A stretch of 64,000 bases of DNA from Amorphochlora amoebiformis (Eukaryota > Cercozoa > Chlorarachniophyceae): the NCBI GenBank assembly GCA_054601695.1, contig BAAHQB010000005.1, forward strand, positions 1,364,001-1,428,000, read 5' to 3'. Of the stretch, positions 1 to 64,000 are shown in pieces. How positions within the stretch are numbered: the stretch's first letter is position 1; each line of letters begins with the position of its first letter. Below the pieces are notes generated by a model. It ran no database searches and was not told the origin of the DNA. It saw nothing but the letters and a program-made list of their open reading frames with translations. A program made the position numbers and the translations under genes.

Positions 1-403
1 TCCTAACCCTAACCGTTGTCCTAACCCTAACCCTAGCCCAGTCCTAACCCTACCCCTTGGTCCAAACCCTAACCCTAGTCCTAACCCTAACCCTAGTCCT
101 AACCCTAACCCTAGTCCTAATCCTAGTCATGACCCTAGTCCTAACCCTAGTCATGACCCTAGTCCTAACCCTAACCCAAACCCTAACCCTAACCCTAACC
201 CTAACCGTGGAGTAGCCTAGTCTTAACCTTGGCTCTATCCCTAGTCCTAAGCCTAGCCCAACAATGTGGAGGAGTCAATGGTCCTCGGACTGAGACATAC
301 TGAATAGTCTGACCCTAACCCTAACCCTAACCCTAACCCTAACCCTAACCCTAACCCTAACCCTAACCCTAACCCTAACGTAACCCTAACCCTAACCCTA
401 ACC
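1..403. repeat. Telomere-type CCCTAA array, left edge
   Basis: C-rich CCCTAA repeats, mixed with CCTAGTCCTAACC variants and one unique insert at about 208-310. The C-rich strand reads 5' to 3' from the left end, the orientation expected at a left chromosome end. The block at 310-403 is nearly pure hexamer. The same unique insert (around 'ggaggagtcaatggtcct') recurs at 22499-22518 and, in part, at 23970-23988, so it is a dispersed subtelomeric motif. The array may be a true telomere or a subtelomeric tract; the window edge hides which. Confidence 0.85.
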
Positions 404-10628
<10,225 letters not shown>

Positions 10629-10832
10629 CTATTCTGAACCCCCCCCGAACCTGAGTAATCTCAACCTCCCCTGTTCAGAATTCCGTGGAACATTCCCAGA
10701 AAATTGTACCCTTGAAGGTGAAGATGAATCTAATCCATCGATTTGAGCCAGCGTGAGCGTTAAAATAGCGAAAACACACGCGAGAGCCAGCCCGCGGCGA
10801 CGATGTCCCGCACGGCCCCTGGTCAGCCTCAT
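10629..10832 (-). CDS. Signal-peptide exon of an unknown secreted protein
   Basis: ATG at 10832 opens a frame with a basic start (RGRAGHRRR), a hydrophobic core (LALACVFAILTLTLA) and a polar follow-on (DGLDSSSPSR): a textbook signal peptide of about 29-31 residues. A donor-like AGG/GTACAA near 10708 suggests that only the first 41 or so codons are exon and that the downstream frame to the stop at 10629 is intron. I could not join it in phase to the exons further left, so the mature protein is unknown. It lies head to head with the gene starting at 11071. Confidence 0.4.
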   Translation of the reverse strand: MRLTRGRAGHRRRGLALACVFAILTLTLAQIDGLDSSSPSRVQFSGNVPRNSEQGRLRLLRFGGGSE

Positions 10833-11070
10833 TCGGGCGAAGTTTTATTAAAAAATAAATAATGTAAATATGGAAATAGGATATGATGCATATCAGGAAT
10901 ACAATATATTGGAGATAACATAATCTACAATAATATATCGCATATCTTTTAGAGATATAACACTAGACTTTGGGCGAAACTGCCCAAAAGGCAATTAAGG
11001 GACATCCCTGGGACATGTGTCCTTCGGTCTGGACCAGGGCCACCACCACAATTCAACGCGCCAAGCAACG
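10833..11070. promoter_or_regulatory. Divergent intergenic region, possible shared promoter
   Basis: About 240 bp separate two predicted starts on opposite strands (10832 minus, 11071 plus). The tract is AT-rich without pure (AT)n arrays, unlike most non-coding DNA here. No canonical TATA box is obvious. The promoter role is inferred from layout only. Confidence 0.35.
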
Positions 11071-12568
11071 ATGGAGAAAATGAACAATGTCCGCATCGAC
11101 CCTTCTGATGACGAGAGAGAAAAAATCCCGCCTTGCCAGGAAGTCGACGATTCATGCAGTGAGATGAGCGGGGCCCCGGAGAGCTGTGGGTTCTCCCCGT
11201 CGCTTGGTTCCCTTGAGTCAGGGCAAATAACTATCAGCTCTGAACAGGTCAGGCTTTTGTTCGACCTTTCACAGCAAACTGCACCATAAGCTGCTTTCAC
11301 TTTTTAAGTTTGAGGCAGTGGTGGGACTGAAGGAACGGTGCGATGCTCAAGAGGAGAAGGTAGTTTGTACACTTGCCGCGTTGTACATGTATATACTTGC
11401 TTGATCGACGAAAATTGTCTTGCAGCTCAGAGCACTATCGGAGATGCGCGAGAACGAGGCGAAAAAAGCAGATCGAACGATCGAGGAGTAATGCATATGT
11501 TATCTAAGGGACCTAAACTCAATCCTCTACTAATGGATATCGATCGACAGGTTTGAGCTAAAGCTTCGCGAAAAGGATTTCGCGTTGGCGGAAAAAGAAC
11601 ACGAGTTGAAGGCGAAGACGGATGCTCTCGAAAGATCGTCTTTGGACCTGGTATTAATCATATTTGCATGTTTGAATAATCAACTGTGCAGCTGTTTGAG
11701 AGTCTGGTGTGGACTTCTAGCGGCAGATCCTTGAGAAAAGCGGAAAAGACAGCAAGAAAATCTACCAGATGCAAGCAAGCATCGAACTTCTCAAGGAGGA
11801 GGTAGCAAAGTGGAAGGACGCTGTGCTCAAGGATACTCCTGAGAACGAAGACCGATCCAACAAGAAGAAAATACGTCAGCTTGTTTTGGTTTGCTACACT
11901 TTTTATCTACCCAGAGTATAGACAACAGCCCTTAACAACTTTTTTCCAGGCAAATCAGATCGCGAATGCAAAGTTGAAGCGTCATAAGACGATGCTGGAG
12001 CACGCTAGAAATGATATCCTCCAGCAAGCCGAGGTACTTCGTTCATGGGTCTTACGGGTCGAAAACACACCAAAGTACATAATTTACTGCTGAGTGGTGC
12101 AAAGCCATGTGCGTATTTCCACGTCAATACGCACGTTCAAACTGTCAACTCATCAGAATGTCTGCACCAGGTAATCAAGAACCAGAACGAGGTCCTCTCT
12201 CAACTGCAGGCTCCTGACTCATCGTTTAAAGGCGAGCTCACTAAAGATACGAATGTATCTTTGTCACTCTCAGAAGATATGCACGTCTCAGAAATAAAGG
12301 CAAGGGCATTGACCAAGCTCTGCGAACTGCACCATTTGTTGACCGTGTCGTGAACCGTTAGATGCACGAGAAAGCTATCAAGCAACTTCGGCTCGAGATC
12401 CAAGACCGTGAGACCCAGATCGTTCAGCTCACAGAAGCCAACATCATCTTTCAACGTCGATACAGTGCGAAATGGTTAAAAATCTTGATAGCAACTGGGC
12501 TATGCTCCGTCATATTCTGCCTACTTTTCGAACCTGGGTACGAGGATACTCAAGCGCAACTCTTCTAG
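11071..12568 (+). CDS. Tail-anchored coiled-coil protein, 8 exons
   Basis: Exons: 11071-11247, 11309-11359, 11426-11487, 11551-11650, 11727-11888, 11950-12033, 12171-12254 (end uncertain, 12284 possible), 12362-12568. Phases agree and give about 308 residues. ATG 11071 is the first in-frame ATG. The first 60 residues are acidic and Ser-rich. The middle is highly charged heptad-type sequence (KLREKDFALAEKEHELKAK, SIELLKEEVAKWKDAVL). The C-terminus has one hydrophobic helix, WLKILIATGLCSVIFCLLF, followed by 12 polar residues. That layout suggests a tail-anchored protein facing the cytosol, like golgins or organelle tethers; no family is recognised. The introns are short (61-137 nt) with good acceptors (TTTTTCCAG, TTGCAG) and a CTACTAATG branch site near 11526, and carry no AT array, in contrast to neighbouring genes. 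Confidence 0.75.
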
Positions 12569-12758
12569 TGTAGAGGATTATAACTACTTGCATTAGTGAG
12601 CAGCTGTGTCCCACGTCGTCCTAACAACCGTTCTATGTGCAAAGACAGTCATATTCACGCTCAATGTGTATCAGATATAAAGTGTTGTAAGCTCTATGTA
12701 CATCAATTAATATATACTATATGTACATATATACATGTATACCGTAGCGTATACATAT

Positions 12759-12800
<42 letters not shown>

Positions 12801-12941
12801 TATATATTTTACATATATATATATATATATATTTATATATGTATGTATATATATATATATATAATATATATCTAGTGATATATATATATCATGAGTCATC
12901 ATAATATATATCAATATTAATATATATATATATATACTATG

Positions 12942-12972
<31 letters not shown>

Positions 12973-13541
12973 ATGATATATATATATACACACACACATA
13001 TATATATTTATATATATCTAGTATATATATATTTAATAATTGTATAATGTAACATTGTAGCCTAATACTAGTAATATGTGGTATCATGCCATAGCATGTG
13101 TACATACTCTAGATACCAGATGTACTGATTTGTATCATGAATGATTGCTTGATACACGTTTTACTATAATCATCATAATTACAACTGAAGTCACGATATA
13201 CCTCGGTCAGTATACATGAATAATAATATTAAATATCCTATGTCTTACACTATGTACTAGAGTAACGATTAAAAATCTCCAATGCATTAATTGTCCCATA
13301 ACTAAAACTCAGCGGTCATATTGTAAGCACGTTTCAACAAGAGGACCTTAAATCAAAACTAGAAAAGTTATTGAGTTAGTCTTCAGTAAGTATGTCATGG
13401 GAAGCACGATTCATGTGATTATCCGATTTATAAACGCTGGATACATATATTGTATATATCATGATAGGTATTATAATATGTAGGTATCACGGTATCATAT
13501 TATATATCATAGTGTATATAATATACATATATATATATATG

Positions 13542-13578
<37 letters not shown>

Positions 13579-13939
13579 TATATATTTACATATAAATATA
13601 CATATATATATATATATATATCATGATGACTCACATATGTATAATATATATACAATATATATATATATATATGTATATATTATATTATATATAATATATA
13701 TCATGATTCATGATCGTCATATGCATGACAACTAAACCACAAGAGTCAAAAAATCTCGTCAACATCATTCTAAACTTGAAAAACGAATAGCAGACGCAAC
13801 TGTACAACGACCGACCCGATCAACTTGATATTAATACCATTTAAAACATCACGTGTGTGTATATGAAATAAGACGACTAGGTATTAAAACCTGTTCCAGT
13901 TGGGAAGTCAAAGGTTTTACTAGACACTCAAAGAAAAGC
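12569..13939. other. Intergenic, AT-rich, no gene seen
   Basis: 3' flanks of two convergent genes. (AT)n and ATC-type repeats at 12720-13030 and 13500-13700, with AT-rich unique sequence between. An (AAT)n run sits at 13546-13577. No coding or RNA gene is supported. Confidence 0.7.
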
Positions 13940-19436
<5,497 letters not shown>

Positions 19437-20083
19437 TTCAACCTCCGTATAGCTTTGATCAGATCAACAAAGATGAACTTTCGAACTACGACAAAAGCCC
19501 AAGCTCAGTAGAACAAAGGGTTCGTAAATGGTCAGGCAGGGTTTCTCTCACATCCGAACACAGAAAGGGACGGGGCAAACCTGCAGCTGAAGGGAGAGCG
19601 GGAAATCGCTTGTCACATCGGAGCGACACCTGTCACTAAGGGCGACGCGAGGTTTCAGGGTTACAGAGGTCACTATGAGTGACACATAACCTCTATTAAC
19701 CGCTTTTCAATCACGGGTAATACCGCCGATTATACCGGGGGGGGAATCCAATGAGATGAGGGCTTCCAGGCATGCATCTCAAGGACACATTTGTGGCGGC
19801 TACAATGGGTCTTTTTGGCCAGGACATTTTGAGGAAGAGATGCGAAGATACCTAGACTCTGTGTGGTTGTTTTGGATTCAGCCGTATCGCCTGGTGTCTT
19901 CAAAAAACGATTGATTTTGACGAGCTGGTGTGACCGATGAAGGGAAACTGTGGCCGATTAATGCTCTCACGAGTTGCAAACCCTCATGTGCGTGCTCAAG
20001 CTTCTAGATTGCGTGGTTTTATGGGTCTTAAACACCTATGTACATATTTACATGCCCTGTACACATTGTTCTTATCTATCTAT

Positions 20084-20129
<46 letters not shown>

Positions 20130-20345
20130 TTATATAACTAGTATAAGTTATATTATTATAGATATTAGACTCTTGAAGATCGAGAGGAAGAGACACGAAA
20201 AGGGAGAAACAAATATCTCATATGAGAATCAGATAATGAGATACGTAATAATGTTGATAATTAATATTAATACTAGTAATATACAATACTATCGTCTAGA
20301 TCATGAGCATGCACATCAACATAAAACTATCATGCGTTACTATTC

Positions 20346-20407
<62 letters not shown>

Positions 20408-20488
20408 GTATATATCTAGTATATATTGCATAATTCGATATGCTACTACTAGTTCTATGCTACTACTAGTTCTATACATATGACACAA

Positions 20489-20528
<40 letters not shown>

Positions 20529-20697
20529 CACTAGTAATACAATAGCCTATTGGATACAGTTACAAAACCATGAGTCCACTCAAATAAATGAAATTCAATT
20601 CTAACGATTATATACGAAGACGTAATCTAACCGAGTGATGCGCGAGCATGACACAAGACATCGAAATTTATATCTCCGCCGTGTTTACACTGCTAGC
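19437..20697. other. Unique intergenic region between LCIB and RMD1 genes
   Basis: 19437-20040 is non-repetitive, GC-richer sequence upstream of the LCIB start and probably holds its promoter. Weak plus-strand frames (for example about 19756-19914) lack splice support or recognisable motifs. 20085-20530 holds (AT)n arrays and AT-rich spacers. No RNA gene is recognised. Confidence 0.6.
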
Positions 20698-38181
<17,484 letters not shown>

Positions 38182-38198
38182 CTTTAAAATTTCGAGCC
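38182..38198. promoter_or_regulatory. Very short gap between divergent gene models
   Basis: The minus-strand exon starting at 38181 and the plus-strand ATG at 38199 are only 17 bp apart. Either the two genes share a tiny bidirectional promoter with the minus exon as an internal one, or one 5' boundary is wrong. Minus-strand ATG at about 38282 would open an alternative, signal-like N-terminus (FCRIFVLLASTVLS) that overlaps the plus gene. Confidence 0.3.
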
Positions 38199-38892
38199 AT
38201 GAGCTCTCTAGAGGGAAGGTTTGGGACATGTGAAAGTACAGTCGATGCTAAGAGCACGAATATCCTGCAAAACACCATTCTCAAGGTGAGGGGGGGCTAC
38301 TCGCCTCCCCCGCGCCGTCGCGCGTTGGGTACCGAGAAACTCGGAACCCAAATATATCTTGAGATAGATATAAGTATATCCTCCCATGTAATGCATTATA
38401 TCTTAAATGCAAATATCATGATATTAATTCGATATGTTAAATATACTGATATCAGCATATCTAAAGGAAGATATTTAAAAATTCGGCGGTCGAAATTGAC
38501 AGATTTGACGACCTCTCAACAACGCATTTGATTGGCTTCTGACCATTTCCGTGCCTCAACTACAATGACGACAGACACCACGGTCCAGGTTCGACAACTC
38601 ACGGGCTTGCAACAGGTCGGAAGGGTTCATTTTAGGGGGGGAGGTTGTGGAGCTATCTTTTCTTAATGTTCGTTTGTTCGTTCGTTTGTTTTCCAGCCGC
38701 CGGGGGACCAGAGTTGTGGGTATTATGCGTTATTCTTTGGTATTTTGGGGTGGGGTAGTGGGAACAGAATGTAATAAAAACTTCTTAGAATGTATTTGGT
38801 GAAACTGAATAGTCGAGAAAGTGGAAGAAAAATAAAAACGGAACCGAGTTTCAAAACGGATACTAAAGATATTCACACACACACATATATAT

Positions 38893-38936
<44 letters not shown>

Positions 38937-39279
38937 GTATTAAAGCCGTACACAAATATATACATACGATGCACACAAATGCATCGATAAATACATTCGT
39001 ACATCCCCCGCGGGCATACACACACCATCCCGCCAGGCAAAGTACTCAGCCGCGAGCTCCAGACATCCGTTCCTCCAGAAAAAAAGGTAACGCTAACAAA
39101 AGAATAATCCCCATCTCCATTATTCCTATGTGACATACCCATCTGCCTAACTTTAGCTATCTGCCGCCCTTTCCGAGGAAAAAGAGTACCAGGCTTTTAA
39201 AACTTCGTGCATAGATTACCTCAAATCTATAGCGAAGGCCAAACAAGAAACGTTCGTCCAGCCCTATTCCTTACACTGA
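38199..39279 (+). CDS. Cysteine-protease-like gene, Cys-box part, 5 exons
   Basis: Exons: 38199-38285, 38589-38615, 38697-38754, 39037-39086, 39157-39279 (or to 39251 if spliced on). Strong sites include AAG/GTGAGG at 38285 and TTTTCCAG at 38696. The third exon encodes PPGDQSCGYYALFFGIL, the pattern of the catalytic Cys box in papain-fold deubiquitinase or ubiquitin-like proteases (C-G-Y-Y-A after a Gln-rich turn). The last exon encodes ALSEEKEYQAFKTSCIDYLK and can end at TGA 39277-39279. Alone it makes only about 115 residues, too short for a protease. A donor at 39252 (AC/GTTCGT) would let it continue into the exons from 40384, which hold the matching His and Asp boxes. That phase does not close without one unseen exon. 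Confidence 0.5.
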
Positions 39280-39551
39280 TTTTACACTCCAAATCATAAC
39301 ACGATAGGGGGAGAGGAGACAACTGGAGTAAAGTGGGAAAGTGGGAAGGGAGATAAGAGGGAGACTGCAAGTTGCACGATATTGAAAGAGTTGGGGTTGG
39401 GAAATAACTAGGATACGGGAGGGCTGGGGATCGGAATAGTGTTAAGAATCTTGTGTATGGACGAATCTAATCCTGTCCTTTACATGTGTTTGTTTAGAAC
39501 TTACCCCTGGACGGACCGGGATATCTCCCATGGTATTTTTAATATCAAACG

Positions 39552-39609
<58 letters not shown>

Positions 39610-39689
39610 CGTATATGAATATATATGTGTATACATACGTGAATGAATATATATATATTTATCATAATAATATATATATATATTATATA

Positions 39690-39945
<256 letters not shown>

Positions 39946-40275
39946 ACAAAAATATATACACATATTATATCATATACAAATATGACATGTAAGGTATATA
40001 CCAACCATATCCCTAACACTATCTTCAGCACCTTAATACTAACCCTAACTTTAACCCTACCCCCAACCCAAATCTGATTTTGACCACAGGGAACCCTACC
40101 CCCAACCCTAAATCTAATTTTGACCACAGAGAGACACAAATAGGAACGATACCCAAAACCCTTCTGTAACCCAGCCTAGTCCTAACCCCAATCACAAGAA
40201 AACCCCCACCCCCTTCTTGCGACTCTCTCTCTCACTCTCACCCTATACATGCATGAATATGTATAAATATATATA

Positions 40276-40329
<54 letters not shown>

Positions 40330-40383
40330 ATATATATATATATATATTCCCCGTCCTCAAACCCTGAACCTAACGATATGTAG

Positions 40384-47810
<7,427 letters not shown>

Positions 47811-47916
47811 TTTACTATCTGTAATAATTATACTCTGTATACGAATGTCAAGATCTTCACTGTCACTGGGTGTCACTGACAGATACAATATATTGATACA
47901 ATTACATAATATATAT

Positions 47917-47974
<58 letters not shown>

Positions 47975-48272
47975 AATGGTATTACTGTATTCCTAGGTCA
48001 AAAATCGTTAAAAAAAATAGCTATAAATGTCTATGTACGAGTAGACCGGCCAGTCTTTCACCATCACGTTGGAGTTCCAGACCTCTAACAGTCATTTTTA
48101 CCCTTTAATAGTCACTTGCACCCTCTAATCCAAATTTTCAATATATCTTATTTAATATATCGGTAATTCTGTGGAGATTCGGACACCGACCGACCAGCTC
48201 CGTGTCCCGCCGTCTTTCGCGCTAATACGAAAAAGAAGAAACCGGTATACCCAGAATAGTGCACTCTTGTGC
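47811..48272 (-). CDS. Unknown gene fragment, at least 3 exons
   Basis: Exons (5' to 3'): about 48187-48272 (acceptor TTTTTCAG), 48039-48084, 47811-47865 (donor GTAATA). Encoded pieces include [31 protein letters not shown] and [18 protein letters not shown]; the last two join in phase. No family recognised. An upstream exon may overlap the opposite gene (minus-strand donor GAGAAAG/GTAGGT near 48415). No 3' end found. Composition and splice sites look genic, but the model is thin. Confidence 0.4.
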
Positions 48273-48391
48273 CTGAAAAACGGAGAAGTGAAAATGTGGT
48301 GGACAACTCTGGTTGAATAGTTTTTTTTTTTCCTTCTAAGGATGAAACTTTTTGCTAGATTGTTCTGATTCCGAATCCCCATGCCTAGACG

Positions 48392-55892
<7,501 letters not shown>

Positions 55893-56509
55893 TGCTAGAC
55901 CCCTTCGGTTTGTGAATTCCATTAACAGCCAGCCGCTCCAGCATCTGATAGACTCTTTCTCAATAAGGCCATTCCATCGCAATTGTAAGATCTGTGTGGA
56001 CAAATATTCGGTCGAACAGACCCGACCCATGTTGGATTCCACTGAGTTGAAGACTCAGAAAAGCCCAACAAAGCACAGTCATTACTGTTAAAAAGCTTGA
56101 TAGACTCAATAATGGAGCTGCTGATCTAACGAACAAAAAGACTCAAAGAGCCCATTGAAAGAGCGGTTTCTTTGAACAAGAATGCTATGCATGCTTCACT
56201 AAGCCTAGCCTTGTTTAACTTGTTTGAGGAGGCTATGGCTTGCAGAGCACAACCCCCTTGTCACGGGAAATTCGACTTCGGACCTCCCGAAGAAGGATAG
56301 GAAGTTGAGGATTTCCAGCGGATAATTAGGATTTTTCTAGAAACAGTAACAAGATAAGACCCAGGTACACCTCATGGAGGTTGATCATCGTACTTATATA
56401 AATATGTATATATATATATATTTATATATATATATATATATATACATCTATGTTATATTTTATATTAACATATATTTATATATATATATGTATGTGTGTG
56501 TATGCTATT

Positions 56510-56550
<41 letters not shown>

Positions 56551-56596
56551 ATATATAATATTTATACATGTGCAAAGAATACACATATATATATAT

Positions 56597-56635
<39 letters not shown>

Positions 56636-56640
56636 AATCT
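55893..56640. other. Unique region, no clear gene
   Basis: 55893-56390 is non-repetitive and open in overlapping frames on both strands (minus: LERLAVNGIHKPKG, TNYKEDSTDLLEKRLQQ; plus: PLQHLIDSFSIRPFHRNC). I could not decide whether this is exon, transposon remnant or chance. 56395-56640 is (AT)n. Confidence 0.4.
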
Positions 56641-56708
56641 TTAGAAACTATATTTATCCAAAACTAGGTCCCGAAGATTCTTTGCGAGGTTCCGATAGCC
56701 TTTTTGAC
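56641..56708 (-). CDS. Likely 3'-terminal exon of a minus-strand gene
   Basis: Acceptor GTACCAG, then [21 protein letters not shown] and stop TAA. It starts in phase 1, whereas the nearest upstream minus exon (59230-59286) ends in phase 0, so at least one exon between is missing if both belong to the IPT/TIG gene. An opposing plus-strand frame ([15 protein letters not shown]) is also open. Confidence 0.4.
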
Positions 56709-56747
56709 CTGGTACGATATTCTTAAACGACTTTCCATCATACGTCA

Positions 56748-56803
<56 letters not shown>

Positions 56804-56915
56804 ATGTATATGTGTGTGTGTGTGTGTGTGAATATATATATTATATATATGTATGTATGTATATTCTATGTATATGTGTATGTGTATATATGTATGTGTA
56901 TGTATATGTATATCC

Positions 56916-56954
<39 letters not shown>

Positions 56955-56956
56955 TC

Positions 56957-56988
<32 letters not shown>

Positions 56989-57926
56989 ATATATGTATTA
57001 ATTATATATATATACATCTATATTATACATATATATATACACACACACACAAATATATATAACATATATAGATGCATATTATTGTTAATCCAAATAAATA
57101 TCTACACACATATTGTTGCTTACACCAGAATTCTGACAGAAACTTTTTTTCTTTTTTTTCGCCATTAGTCTTTCATGGCTCAATGATAGATAGATAGATA
57201 GATATCCTTGATATATTGGAAGACACTATTCCGCCAAGTGGCTCAGAAGATCTGTAGATCTGATACATATTCTAGATATTCGAACTAGTTATGAGCAGAA
57301 TTTGAATTTGTCGGTTAATTGTCTAGAGTCTAGAGTGTGTGGCGACAGTATTCTACTCTTGGTATATTCATTGCGACGAAATGGTTCATCATCCTCTCAG
57401 TTCAAGTTCCTTTTTTCTAGTTTCTATCTCTACTAGCAGTTGGAAACATGAAATTTATAAGCATGTAACTTATCATGGGCCACATGATACTCTCACAGCA
57501 TATTGACTCATCATCACGCGTGCAAGTATGTTCATAGAGGATACCAAAGTAATATATCTACTATCTAATTTGGAACTTGATTGGTAGACGTTAGACAGCG
57601 ACATGCCAAGGCTAACTCAGAAACCGGACAGTAGTTGTATACACTATTGCCATGATCATGGCTCTAGAGTATACGTATCTAAACTATATAGACTAGATAT
57701 ATCCTAGATATCTAGTAAAATCATATATGTATGTGTATACGGCATGCATGCGCATGCGTACCTACATAATACGTATACGGTATACTTGCCATACAATTAG
57801 CTAGCTGTAAACTGTAGCACCTAGAGTAATATGCGTATGTTCAGGTTAGTACGCGCGTATACGTAGTAGTATAGCCTCATACTGAGTCAATAGCCTATGA
57901 CTGCGTGCAGTCATCCATATACGTAC

Positions 57927-58085
57927 GCATGATACGTATAGGTATAGGTATACGTATACTGTGTCTAGATCTTACGGACGCATGATACGTATAGGTATAG
58001 GTATACGTATACTGTGTCTAGATCTTACGGACGCATAATACGTATAGGTATAGGCATACGTATACTGTGTCTAGATCTTACGGAC
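57927..58085. repeat. Three tandem copies of a 53-bp unit
   Basis: Units start at 57927, 57980 and 58033 and contain GGTATAGGTATACGTATACT and TCTAGATCTTACGGAC. Copies 1 and 2 appear identical, copy 3 has two changes. Each holds the palindromes GTATAC and AGATCT. Confidence 0.88.
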
Positions 58086-58371
58086 GAGTGTAGGAGTCAT
58101 GTACGTATATTAGGTATATCCTGTACATGTCACGTACGTATGTACACTAATATTCTTGTGAAGCATTTACATCATGCGACACTCCAGGATACTGTCGCAT
58201 CCAAAAAATGCCAATGATGAACGCCACTTGACTAAATGTAATTGCACATCTATTCAGATAGTATATATTCAATAGTAAAGTATACGTACACTAGATGTAC
58301 TAGGTATACGTGTATCTAGTGTATATCATGTGTTCAATCGTGGTATGTTACTGTGTATGAGAACGGATATA

Positions 58372-58404
<33 letters not shown>

Positions 58405-58843
58405 ATGTATATATACATATATATATACATACTTACATAGATTTGTTATTATTATAAACCATGCACAACGCTTTACACATGTAAGACCGCATTTCCTATT
58501 ACTTGCAAGCTGCATAGATCAAGCTTCTACTATATCTATCCGCCTTCCATTAATATAACGAGCAGTCCTATAGAAAGAATGTCTTGTACTTCAGAGTATG
58601 CTTTTAGCGGAATCACGACTTCCTCTTATCAAACTTGTAAGGGCACTGAGAAGATAAGATAATAACCCCACCCCGCATATCCCATTTTGCGAAAAAAGAC
58701 ACAGATTCAGAAAATAAACAAATAGTTAAGACAAGTGTTGGTGTTCTCGCTCTCCATTTCATATTAACTACAAACTGTTACTCCATTGTGATTCTCTGGT
58801 TATATATATATATATATATGTATATATTATATACATATATATA

Positions 58844-58919
<76 letters not shown>

Positions 58920-59045
58920 TATATTTATATATAATATAATTAATCTCTCTCTCTCTCTGCGCGCACGCACGTGTGTATGTTGGTGTGTGTGTGTGTGCCT
59001 GTGTATGTGCCTTTGTATGTCTATGTTAACACTACTTTCATATTT

Positions 59046-59195
59046 AAAAAGGGGAAAAAAAGAATCTTTTAGGCGAAAAAAAGAATCTTTTAGGGGAAAA
59101 AAAGAATCTTTTAGTGGAAAAAAAGAATCTTTTAGGGGAAAAAAGAATCTTTTAGGGGGAAAAAAAGAATCTTTTGGGGGAAAAAAAAGAATGTT
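59046..59195. repeat. 21-bp A-rich tandem repeat
   Basis: Unit AAAAAAAGAATCTTTTAGGGG, about seven copies, with an AGAATCTTTT near-palindrome. Lies next to the donor of exon 59230-59286, on its intron side. Confidence 0.85.
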
Positions 59196-59229
59196 TTTTA
59201 TTATTTTTCGTTATCATTTTTGAAGTAAC

Positions 59230-64000
<4,771 letters not shown>

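Larger units (their letters stand above)
56709..59229. other. Long stretch without a confirmed exon
   Basis: 56760-57060: (AT)n and (TG)n. 57070-58360: about 1.3 kb of unique, TAC/GTA-rich sequence with a good plus-strand acceptor at 57151-57168 (CTTTTTTTTCGCCATTAG) leading to a 7-codon frame and stop. 57927-58085: three 53-bp repeats. 58440-58800: AT-rich unique sequence; one minus frame of about 59 codons opens after a TAG acceptor but matches nothing. 58800-58940: (AT)n. 59040-59195: A-rich tandem repeat. Confidence 0.55.

Overview
The window is nuclear DNA from an intron-rich microbial eukaryote, probably from an algal lineage. Evidence: TTAGGG/CCCTAA telomere-type repeats at the left edge and scattered inside, GT-AG introns with CTAAC/CTAAT branch-like sites, and a gene for a limiting-CO2-inducible B (LCIB)-type carbonic anhydrase. 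The exact lineage cannot be told from sequence alone. By eye, roughly half of the window is (AT)n microsatellite. Nearly every long reading frame of the YIYIYI type is a shadow of these arrays.

The real genes are chains of very short exons (about 30-110 nt) separated by introns filled with (AT)n, degenerate TTAGGG, (GA)n or other minisatellites. I joined exons by hand, using splice sites, codon phase and protein family motifs. Minus strand 404-9151: nucleosome assembly protein (NAP/SET), 12 exons, its last exon running into the CCCTAA array at the window edge. Minus 10629-10832: a signal-peptide exon of an unknown gene. Plus 11071-12568: a tail-anchored coiled-coil protein with short ordinary introns. 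Minus 13940-19436: LCIB-like carbonic anhydrase, 10 exons. Minus 20698-38181: RMD1/DUF155 membrane protein, 25 exons over 17.5 kb. Plus 38199-46771: a papain-like cysteine-protease candidate (Cys box in the first part, His and Asp boxes in the second; one junction unresolved). Minus 47811-48272: unknown gene fragment. Plus 48392-55892: predicted secreted/membrane protein with a Pro-Thr-Ala repeat. Minus 56641-64000 and beyond: IPT/TIG-domain protein leaving the window on the right.

The most unusual signal is a recurrent pattern of partial exon copies. Beside at least seven exons lie one to many degraded copies of just one exon-intron boundary, embedded in AT repeat. Copies of exon 5' ends lie upstream of the parent exon, copies of exon 3' ends lie downstream. 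In one intron a 33-bp unit containing the exon end plus its 5' splice site is repeated about 30 times. TTAGGG repeats also supply actual splice signals, and the stop codon of the NAP gene.

The genes have unrelated roles (chromatin, inorganic carbon, an organellar or vacuolar membrane protein, proteolysis, cell surface); no operon or pathway cluster is evident. All exon joins are reading-based predictions without transcript support.
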